20,987 nt of DNA from assembly GCA_001579985.1 (NCBI GenBank), contig LRSR01009041.1, positions 1 through 20,987 of the forward strand. Direction: 5' to 3'. This document shows positions 1-8,744 of this stretch, piece by piece; within the stretch, counting starts at the first letter, position 1; each line of letters opens with the position of its first letter. This stretch comes from Hypsibius dujardini. Lineage: Eukaryota; Tardigrada; Eutardigrada; Parachela; Hypsibiidae. The notes beneath the pieces are model-generated. The model saw only the letters and a program-made list of their open reading frames with translations. It did no database searches and had not been told where the DNA came from. The translations under genes and the position numbers were made by a program.

Positions 1-196
1 CTGCATGTTCTCCACGAATATGTGCGGTGAGGTCACTAGAAGAACCACACGATTTGTGCTTGAATCAAGCATGTGAGAAGCTAAATTGCAAACTTTTCAT
101 CTGCGAAAAGGGTGACTCAAGTGCCACCAGAACGAATGTGTCCGCCAGTTCTCTTTACGAAATTTCTGGTCGAAGCTCTTGACTCGTCGTACACAG

Positions 197-268
197 AAAC
201 TCCCAGGCGGGGCCAAACTCCCGGGCGGGGCCAAACTCCCGGGCGGGGCCAAACTCCCGGGCGGTGCC
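197..268. repeat. GC-rich 18-bp tandem repeat, 4 copies
   Basis: Four head-to-tail copies of AAACTCCCGGGCGGGGCC, with one mismatch in the first copy and one in the last. It lies just beyond the 3' end of the MRPL12-like gene. The rest of 1-407 shows no gene. Confidence 0.9.
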
Positions 269-407
269 ATTTAACAGTTTAATTCATCAATAAAACAAAC
301 AGTGCATCGTTTGTCGGTTACATCGGTTTAAGTAAAACACAAATACAATCAACCTGCTATACACTGCATAAGTAACGCAACGGCCGGGTTGGATGGTCAC
401 GCGGTCA

Positions 408-1772
408 TCAAGCCAATTCAACCGTTCCACCGGCCGCTTCCAGTTGAGCTTTGAGCTTCTCCGCTTCCTCCTTCGGTATGTCCGACCGTACAACTTGGGG
501 AAGAGTTTCTACGTACTTTTTGGCCTGGAACAAGCAAAACAAAGCTTACTCAACATTCTCGGTTCTCACACTGTGCGAGCGGTTCGCGCTGCGCAACGTT
601 GAACAAAATTAACGGCATGAGGGAAAAAAAATGTCAATCAAAACCTTTATGAAAAAGAATCCCGCTGAGGTTTTCGCCACGTTACGTACCTGCACTAGGT
701 TGAGGCCTTCCACAATGGTCTTAATTTCCTTAATGAGTGGCACCTTCTTCGCGTCGTCGAATTTGGTCAGGCGTACAGTGAAGGTCGTCTTTTCCTTTTT
801 CTTTGGCGCTTCATCCTCCTACGATAGAAAATCGGGGCATCAGACAAGATTCCGTAACAGCCTGGAATGGCGATAGGTTCGGCAACAGAACACTTACAGA
901 TGCAACTGCAGCGACGACTGGCCCAGCTGAGAAGGATCCCATGAATGCCTGATCAGGAATTTTCAAATGTTTCTGCAAACGTGAACCAAGATTACAGAAA
1001 AGATAATTACATATACTTTGCTCGTACTAGTACAACTCCGGCAGGAATGGAGACTGTAAATCATTCAATCAATCGATCGTTCCTTTGAAAAGGAGCCAGC
1101 CGTTCAATTAACTGGGAAATGACAATAATCATGACTTGGATAGTCGATTCAATACCAACGTAATCCGTATAACAAGAAAACATTCAACTGCGAATAGATC
1201 ACCACTTAAAAATTAAACAAGAAATAAAAATCCAGCAAATAAAACAATTCATGTTTCGGCCTGTTGATAGATTCTTTGATTAAGTCGCAGTCCAAGTATA
1301 AACCGTCGATTGATCAATCAAAGAAGCGACTTTTGATGAAATGTAGCAGACATGCAGAACAGAAAATCGTACGCAGCAATACCTTCAAAAGTTCCGTTAA
1401 ATCGGCCACTTCCACCAATGTCAGGCCGGAAATCTGGTCGACCAATTCGACAATTTTCGGAGGATAATCCTTTTGCACGCCTGACGGCTGTGGGATCGGA
1501 ATTGGCGTCGCGTGCAATTCCTCCAAGGGCGGCACCTGTACGGACTGATAACGAACGAATACGCTAGACAAGCAGGGCGCTGGCGATGAAATTCTAGCCG
1601 ACAGTGGCTCTGTCCGGAGAAGAGAACTGCAAAAGAATGGGAAACATCAAATACCTCTATAAATGGCCATCTTGACGAGGGTTCTTCCGGGGTCTTCTTC
1701 CGAAACTTTTTCCTACCTTCCCGCTTGTCGGCACAAATGGTGCCGCATATTCAAAACGAGTCTGGCTGACAT
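408..1772 (-). CDS. MRPL12: Mitochondrial ribosomal protein bL12m (MRPL12-like), 5 exons
   Basis: Nuclear-encoded mitochondrial copy of ribosomal protein L7/L12, the stalk protein that recruits translation factors. Exons (minus strand): 1772-1717, 1626-1383, 972-898, 818-690, 524-408; all junctions are GT-AG and stay in frame, giving 206 residues (human MRPL12 is 198). Residues 1 to about 45 are Arg/Ser/Leu-rich without acidic residues at the start ([18 protein letters not shown]), as expected of a mitochondrial targeting peptide. The L12 N-terminal dimerisation motif is at about 64-100 ([20 protein letters not shown]), then a short Ala/Gly linker at about 104-125 ([12 protein letters not shown]). 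The L7/L12 C-terminal domain is at about 136-205, with [20 protein letters not shown] and [10 protein letters not shown] at the end. The first ATG of exon 1 was chosen because it opens the targeting peptide. A minus-strand ATTAAA at 283-278 could be the poly(A) signal. Family assignment is secure. Confidence 0.93.
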
Positions 1773-2240
1773 TTTTGCAGCTCACGGAGAGTCGAGAGTC
1801 GTGAAAGACAAAAGTTGCGGAGATAATATTTTTGAGGAACCGGTTGATTTGTTGTGGATTAATGAGTAACTCCAATTTCACTAGTAGCTGTTTTGGAAGT
1901 GGAATTACAATATGTGGAAATGGGAAAAACACTGACACCGGTCAGCCCAGTGGGCTAGATTCGTCTATTTGGCAACACACAGAACTCAGCAACATAAAGA
2001 TAGAGTATATTAGCGGTATCAACCAAAAATTCAAAGCACTTCTCGCAAGTCAATGTCAGACGGAGCCAGGAGTCCAGGTAACACAGCGGTACGTTTGTAC
2101 TTGTAAGGAAAGCAATAGCAAAGCCTATCACAAACTGAACAATTCTCGCCCAAAATAAATAAGCATGCAAGTACATGTCTAAAAAGCGGAAAGCCTCACT
2201 CTTCACCGACAATAACACGCAGAATCAAGGTTCACACAAT
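1773..2240. other. Intergenic region between MRPL12-like and SLC25A46-like genes
   Basis: This holds the upstream region of the MRPL12-like gene and the 3' flank of the SLC25A46-like gene, both on the minus strand. I see no conserved coding sequence, TATA box or other convincing signal in it. Confidence 0.5.
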
Positions 2241-4222
2241 TTAGTCTTTGTCTTCCGTCTTGCGGTCCTCCAGGTCCAAATAGCTTAACAGGACCTTGGT
2301 GCTCCCAAAAATCACCACGTAAGCGCCCACTTGCAGGGCCACAGCTCCTACACCACGGTAGAAGCCCGAAACCCCATTGGACTTCAGAATGCTACTGGCA
2401 CACTGCAATGGGTTGCGGAAAGAGTACACGGTCGGGATGGAATCGACGCCGGTGTCCAAATTGTCGATGGCTGCCCGCGTGCCTTGAACGCACAACCTAT
2501 TCGAAAGAATCAGAATTACACTAGCTATCGTTCCGGCGTTGATTGGTACATTTGATGGTGGGCTTTTACCTGTTCAGAACCGTTTCTAGAGGATAGAGCA
2601 AAAGATCGGCCACGACAAGAGCAGTTGCTCGAGCCACATATCGGCGAAAAATATTGCCGATCGTCCCTCTGGTTGAACTCGCAATGCTGACGTTGGTGGT
2701 TTGGAGATATGCGTTGGTGATCTAGAAGGAATAAAGGAAGTGTACCATCTTAAAACGCAGGAAGGATGGTGTGGGCATCTGTTTAATCAAGGTGCAGTTG
2801 CGCGTGGGACAGCTTGAGCTGAACAATTATGGAAGCGCCAGAGAAGGATGAGCAAAACTCGCGTCCATGTTCCAAGGCTTACGTCTTTCTTCCTGTGATC
2901 AGCGACATCTGGCACGAGTCGGTATCTTCGCTCATTTCGATGTTTGCTCCAGATGAACAAGCGCCATTGCACCGATGACGCAACAAAGAGTCGCAAAACC
3001 ACATAGCCACCGTAGAGCGGAGCGATAATCCACACCGGCATCGTCCGCCGCAACGGATGGCCACTCGATGGAGCCTGCCAAACCGAGTAACGTCCCGCGA
3101 CTAGTTTCAGAAAGTCCACAGCATTCCAGGACTCTCTGCCGCGGATTGTCTGCACAGTCAATTGAACGGCCGCGGCGTACATCGGTGCCGTGACACATGC
3201 AGCGATGAACTTGACTGCATAATGCTGAAGCTTGACGTTCCATTCCTGATGATGGAGAGCATAGCTGTACGCAGGGGAAAAAAGAACTCGTGAATTCAAC
3301 CGACTAAGATCTTCCTGGATGTCCCTTCGGTTCGGCCAACCAAACGACGTTTCCAAAAGAGAAAATCAGTGAACCCATGAATCAACCTGGACCTCCCTGC
3401 TCACCTTGGTAATCCGCTGTAGACCGATATAAGCCCCTCGCAAATAAATGTGGTGAAATCCAGTATCAGTACGCCGTGAAGGCCTTTTATTAGCGATTCA
3501 ATTTTCTGCAAAATTACAAAAGAACCACATTAAATGCCGGAAGTGGACAAATTCTCGTTTGGGGCAAAAAAACACACACAGGACCGAACAAAGAGGATAT
3601 ATAACATATATTATATATCCTCTTTGAGGACCGAAGTGACTAACCTGCTTCGTGACCAGTTTGTATACAACCGGGACCAAGGTAAACGGTAGGACATGAG
3701 ATTTTCTGCTCCATGCGTTAACTTGACACTGACGCCGCAGCACGATGAATGGGTGAACAAGCACGCGATGCACGGCGACACTGAAAAACCCCCGAAAGCA
3801 GTTTCATATACAGAACACAGAAGCTATCAATCAACCGAAATGTACCCGAAGCAAACAATCTACACAAAAGGCGACCAAGGATGGTTTGATTGATTGATTG
3901 ATTGTATAGGAATGGGCTGAATGGCTTTCGCAAAAATGATAAATATATCTGAAGGAAAACGACGCTTACTCGATAATTCCACTGGACACAGTGATCTCTG
4001 ACGTATCCTCATCTAACAAATCCGGATCAGTCTGGACATCAAAAACATACATATACATTAAATAGTACCTAGTACACGGTCCGGCGAATAAGTGGCTGCA
4101 AATTTGTCATGGCGCATTTCGCCAATCAATCAGTCGACCATACCAATGCATACGACAGTTCAGAATAGGGCGACATTTAAAAGCCTCACCTCACAAATCT
4201 GATAGCTGCGATACTTGGCCAT
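2241..4222 (-). CDS. SLC25A46: SLC25A46-like mitochondrial outer-membrane carrier-family protein, 7 exons
   Basis: Member of the SLC25 carrier fold; SLC25A46 (yeast Ugo1 relative) sits in the mitochondrial outer membrane and acts in membrane dynamics and lipid handling rather than in matrix solute exchange (family knowledge). Exons (minus): 4222-4190, 4031-3970, 3780-3645, 3505-3405, 3303-2883, 2721-2570, 2496-2241, giving 386 residues (human 418). Diagnostic stretches are VHPFIVLRRQCQVN (about 40-53), close to the human LAHPCIVLRRQCQVN, and LYPLETVLNRLCVQGTR (about 293-309), with the carrier PxE motif and the family's VQGTR segment, followed by GFYRGVGAVALQVG near the C-terminus. The start ATG is the first after an in-frame stop 39 nt upstream; exon 1 is only 11 codons. 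The N-terminus is shorter than in vertebrates. The exon 5 acceptor (3304-3305) was picked because it is the only nearby AG that keeps phase. Head-to-head with the RAP1-like gene. Confidence 0.88.
3580..3635. repeat. 15-bp-arm palindrome flanked by 9-bp direct repeats
   Basis: The arms at 3589-3603 and 3612-3626 are perfect inverted copies (CAAAGAGGATATATA and its complement) with an 8-nt AT loop. AGGACCGAA occurs directly on both sides (3580-3588 and 3627-3635), like a target-site duplication. It lies in an intron of the SLC25A46-like gene. Confidence 0.85.
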
Positions 4223-4586
4223 GGAAAGGTGTCTCCCAAACGGTTCACCAACTAAATACTAGTAACAGATCAGACTGGTTCGCTACGCAAATTTAAGCTC
4301 ATATTAATGTATTTAAAACTGATAAGTGTGGCTGGCGAAATTTCAGAAATCCATTTACCGTGACGCGCGAAGAGCAAATTCCAAATTCACCAAATTCCAA
4401 GTCCATAACTGCGCAATGGGGGGGGGACTAAAAGGGGCGTGGTTGGGGCATAGGAGGCAGGGCCCGGATCCAGGGGGTAAACAAGAATTTCTAGAATTAT
4501 TCCGCCGCTGATTTTAGTTTTCCTGACTCGTTTTAATCAACGCGCTAAAAACGAGGTTTCTGTTACTTTGTTCATATTAAATCTTC
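4223..4586. promoter_or_regulatory. Bidirectional promoter region between SLC25A46-like and RAP1-like genes
   Basis: This 364-bp stretch separates two divergent start codons, so it must hold both promoters unless untranslated exons lie elsewhere. No TATA or initiator motif is convincing. A G-rich patch at about 4418-4480, including GGGGCGTGG, resembles the internal arm of the MITE family found elsewhere in the window and may be a fragment of it. Confidence 0.45.
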
Positions 4587-7500
4587 ATGATGCCTCCGCC
4601 ACCGAAGAAGAACAGGCATGGCGGATTGCCGTCCCACGATGAATCTGATTCTGAAACGCTAGAGTTGGAGTCCATTGCCCGGTCGCCATCACGATCGCGA
4701 TGGCCCAACGGTCGTCTTGACAGATACCGGTAAAGATGATAACTTGAAAAGAATGGCCTTCGCATGATTTTTGTGCATTCATTGATGAACGAAAACCTAG
4801 ATGGCGTGGCTAATGGATCGTCCATCCATCCTTTGTTGGAGTGATTGGGTCTGGATTTTGGTAGCTTGATTGATTGATTACTTTAATTATCATTGTGTTG
4901 GCGGATCTTTGTTCGTCGAGTCCGTAGATGATTATGATCGTCATTCGCTCGTTTGATTGATTGATTCATGAATTGACTTGCATAGTTCTTTTTATTTCAG
5001 ACATCATAATGTGCGAGAGGCTCTCGGACTCGGCGCTGGGCGGCAAAAACGCAAGAACCACAAATTTTCCCGGGAGGACGATATGAAACTCATTCAGTAT
5101 ATGTGTACGGAAGGAGTAAAGAAGTACGGCGGAGCATTCAGCGGATATGGAATGATGATGGGATTTTCGCTGGCAAATCCCGAGGTAAATTGGGGACACT
5201 CTTGAAATGAATAGGCATGTTGTGCCCCAGCACTAATGCCTCTGATGAGTGTTAACTTGGTTTACTACACACGTGGCAAAAACTTTGCGCTAACCGATTT
5301 AAGCCATTACAGTCGTCAACCCATGGCTGTTGTACCCAGGCGCGAGTTAAAGTGCTTAGTTCGGTTAGCGCAAAGTTTTTGCCACGTGTGTAACTGGTTT
5401 ACTAGCTATTGATTTGTTGGTATAGTACTTTGAATACCCTTACTTGGTAACTTGGTTTATTGAAACTTAGCGTGTCTGTCGGATTGTCGTTTAGATCGGT
5501 GATCTGCATTCGGAGCAGAGTCTACACAATCGTGTGCGGATGATCCGGAAGAATATTGATACTTTCGCCATCAAGCAGTCATGGAAGGATATGCTGCGAC
5601 CGCTGGCAGAGGGACAGAATAGAAAGCCAACTGTTGGTGAGAATAGAGATTGAGGGAAACGCGAATGTGGGCGAGATTTTCGCATTGTGTACCAAGCTTT
5701 TCTCACTTGATTGTTCGCCTGACGAACTCTTGATTGGTCGCCTGACGAACTCTTGATTGGTCGCCTGACGAACTCTTGATTGGTCGCCTGACGAACTCTT
5801 GATTGGTCGTCTGACCAACTGCCTTTGTGTAGCAGGGCCTTCGGCGACAAAGAAAGTTCGCTTGTCTTTGAAAAAGGAGTCGGTGGATAAGCATGGAAGA
5901 GATAAGGAATCCTCCTTGCAGAAGAGAGCTCTCGGGCCTATCGGAATGACATCGTCGAAAGAGAAAGAGGAAGTGAAGGGAAAGAAGGTGACGGAACAAG
6001 TGGCAGGTTTGTTTCAGATCACTTGACGTTTGGTCATCTGCAAGCACCCTGCAGGCCTGCACCATTGTTTCCTCGGTTTAGACACTTCTCCGGACGACGA
6101 GTCTACTGATATGGTGGATTTGGCGGCTGCTAAACCATTGAAGCGAGCCGTTAGGGTGGTCTGTTCGTCCGAATCTTTAGGTAAGGTTATCCTTGTGTTC
6201 GAAAGACCACATGCCAGGAAGCGATTTTTTTCTTGGGAAAGCAAAGCCAGCTCAACAAAAGGCTGGTTCGTGTTCCATTAGTTGAACTTTTGATTCACAG
6301 GACGCACCATTTACGTTTCCTCTTTCAGCCGATCACGTCAACCAAGGTTTAGATAAGATGGTGGATATGCAGATTGGAACACTACCGAAACGAGCGGATA
6401 ACATTAGACTCTGTGAAAAGACATTTTTGGATCAAGGGAGGGGGAAGCGACCGCAACAAAACACTGATTTGTACAGTAAGCAAAAGAATTTAATCTAATA
6501 GAGGGTCCCTGAAATGGGAAAAAGGGGCGTGGCAGGGGTAATACTTGAACAATCAATCAATCAATCAACCAGCGCAGCTCCACATACAGCATATTGCTAT
6601 CTTCCCCTGCCCCGCCCCTTTTCCAATTTCCGGGACCCTCCGTTAGATTAAACTCTGTCGCTTACTGTATGGGATTTCATTTTTGACATTTTTACGCATT
6701 ATGGTTGTGTTTCGCTATTATATGATTCCGTTGGTGATGATTCAGATAACGAGATAGCCTTGTCCGTTTCTAAGCCGAAGCGTGTTGGAAAAATGAAGCC
6801 GGTGAAGCTATTTTCATCCGACTCGGAATCGCAAGGTTAGGTTCTTCCTAGTGGGTTTGTCGGATGTCCAATGTAGCATTACTTCTCATCCAAACCTAAA
6901 ACTATTTGTATTCTACAAAGATGCTTTTGTTATTGCTCTGACCAGCTTTTTCTCTTTGACAGATCCCTCACCGCCCAAGAAGGCAAAAAAGGCTCCAGCA
7001 CTTGTCGGAAAGAAATCACCGGAGAGGCTGAAACCGGTGGAAAGAGTGACCGGTTTGTCCATTTTAGGTTGTTATCGGTAAATCATCTCAGCTTATTTTC
7101 GTTGCTTTTGCCACTGACAGATGACCTCTCGGATCAGGAGACAGATGACCTCTCAGACCGGGAGACAGATGAAACGGCGGATTTACCGGTAGTAAAATCA
7201 CAGGTGCGAATGCAGAAGCAAACACCGGTCAAGTTATTGACGACGCTGTGTTCATCGGACTCTGAAGGTAAACATTTTGCTCACTGTCAGGAGATTCTTT
7301 TTGTTATACTCTCACTAAACAAGACACCAATAGATTATATCTGCAGAAAATCAGCTGAAATAAATGGTTACTGTTCCTTGTATTTTATCTATTTGTTTGC
7401 CGTGCGCTCTCTTCAGATGACGTCCCAGTTCTTCCTTCCGGGAAGCAGAAGACATCTCCACCGAAACGTAAGCTTATTTTCTATAAGTTTCTAGGGACAG

Positions 7501-8434
7501 GGACATCCCGTGGTTCTGATCTCAAGCAACACGCTGTTTCAGATGTTTTGGTCGCACCCACTGATTCAGCACGTCTCCCGTTGCTGTCTGTCAACCAGGC
7601 GCGAGATAGCTCTCCTGAGAGTAGGTTGATTTGGTTGATTTAGACTTAGACATTTCGTTTGTAGATGTGGAGCGAGTTATTGTTTGACTTTGAACTTGAC
7701 TTTCTTGGAACTAGGCATCTTACTATTTTTGTGTGTTTACAGTTCCTTTCCGCTCAGCTGTTCCTGTCATTCCATCGATGCCCAGTGACGAACCGGTTTC
7801 GTCTACCCCCAATTTCGACATGCCAAAGTCCCCTGTGACTTCAGACTGTAATCGCGAAGGGTACGACAAAGCTCGGACTGACTGGAACATCAGCCCCATC
7901 ACGTCGATTGCCTCAAATACCGCTGAAAATATACCGAAAGGAACCGCTGGCTTGACTGAAGATGATCCGGATTTGAAAGCTGTGCGCATCTTTGCCAAGT
8001 ATCACAACATCACCGTCAAGCAGGTTTCCTGGGCCTTGTTCATCAACAACGGCTCCCCGCTGCAGACGATGGTTAGTTTCGTGCATGGCCCTTGTTCTAA
8101 GCACAGATCGACCAATTACTCTAGCTCGTCGGATGTTAATTTGATTACTTCCCGGTGGCTTGTTTAGCGGTGGTTGGTTGAAAAGAGCGACGGTCAGCGG
8201 CCGCAATCGCCTGTCACATTGGAAGTGGACCAGACACTGTTGCGAGACGGCGAAGAAGTTGTGGAAAAGTTGGCCGCACAGACAGCGCTTTCCGTGGAGG
8301 ATCTGCATAGTCGGCTACAGTTTCTGCGGATGAGTTCGGGTGATTTGGCCAGCAGCGGTCTGGACGCACGGATGGATACTGTTCTCCGCCGGCTGCATAA
8401 GCATCGCTTCACACCGCCAGCGATTTCCGAGTAG
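4587..8434 (+). CDS. RAP1/TERF2IP-like candidate telomere protein (Myb-like plus RCT-like domain), 13 exons
   Basis: Exons: 4587-4729, 5001-5184, 5495-5636, 5836-6006, 6082-6180, 6329-6475, 6746-6835, 6963-7052, 7121-7267, 7417-7467, 7543-7620, 7743-8071, 8168-8434; all phases agree, giving 645 residues. An in-frame TAA lies just upstream; the first of two tandem ATGs was taken. Residues about 69-139 look like a Myb/SANT helix bundle (KFSREDDMKLIQYM at the start, SEQSLHNRVRMIRKN as third helix). Residues about 157-450 are low-complexity, Lys/Ser/Glu-rich and cut into small phase-1 exons. Residues about 518-612 resemble the RAP1 C-terminal domain: ITVKQVSWALFINNGSPLQT parallels the human LDLSTVTQALLKNSGELEAT, and a later helix ends in RLQFLRM as the human domain ends near RRIEFRK. 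In TERF2IP this domain binds TRF2 at telomeres (family knowledge). No BRCT domain is seen, unlike the human protein. The family call rests on resemblance judged by eye and could be another Myb nuclear protein. Confidence 0.7.
5267..5394. mobile_element. Short inverted-repeat element (Mutator-like MITE candidate) in RAP1-like intron 2
   Basis: Perfect 32-bp inverted arms lie at 5266-5297 and 5361-5392 (TACACACGTGGCAAAAAC and onward). TGGTTTACT is repeated directly at 5258-5266 and 5395-5403, a 9-bp target-site-duplication candidate that overlaps the arm by one base. It has no coding capacity. Long arms with a 9-bp duplication are typical of Mutator-like elements (family knowledge); the superfamily is inferred. 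Confidence 0.75.
5716..5820. repeat. 23-bp tandem repeat, 4.5 copies, in RAP1-like intron 3
   Basis: Four near-identical copies of a 23-bp unit (CGCCTGACGAACTCTTGATT plus GGT) start at 5716, 5739, 5762 and 5785. A diverged partial copy runs to 5820, 15 bp before the exon 4 acceptor. Confidence 0.92.
6474..6667. mobile_element. TA-flanked MITE, copy 1; its left end carries the donor of RAP1-like intron 6
   Basis: The imperfect terminal inverted repeats are about 70 bp long: left from CAGTAAGC at 6474, right ending GCTTACTG at 6667. Each holds GAGGGTCC and a GGGGCG-type GC block. TA flanks both ends (6472-6473 and 6668-6669). The loop holds a CAAT tetranucleotide tract (6548-6567). Exon 6 ends at 6475, so its last two bases and the donor GTAAGC lie inside the element. 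Confidence 0.85.
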
Positions 8435-8744
8435 TGGTAAAACTTGCCCCTTCGTCAGCTCTAAACTCCTTTGTACAGTTTCCGTTTGTCAATTGAAGTT
8501 AGTTTTTACAGTTTATTCAGAGGGAACTTTCGCCTCCTCGAATAATTTTGCATTACTGTTTAAGATTTCCAGTGATTTGGGCTCGTTTTTGGCGATTTGA
8601 TAATTGTAAAAATCTTGGTAAGAAACGGTGTTTCTGCAGTCCGATAGCATTACGCGCCTTTACAGTAGTATATATTAATTGTGTAATATTTCTAAAAGAA
8701 ACACCACTTCCCAAAAAGCAATCCAACCAAGATTAATTTGACGT
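8435..8744. other. Convergent 3' ends of RAP1-like and R3HDM4-like genes
   Basis: AT-rich stretch holding the 3' untranslated regions of two genes facing each other. A minus-strand AATAAA at 8517-8512 could terminate the R3HDM4-like transcript. No coding sequence is apparent. Confidence 0.5.

Noticed and set aside
197-268. CRISPR array or origin-like iterons
   Set aside because: The 18-bp units are head-to-tail with no spacers; this is a simple minisatellite in a nuclear animal genome. The 23-bp repeat at 5716 is rejected for the same reason.
3304-3404. Alternative acceptor for SLC25A46-like exon 5 at CATCCAG further upstream
   Set aside because: It breaks phase with the preceding exon and gives an immediate stop; the ATCTTAG acceptor keeps frame.
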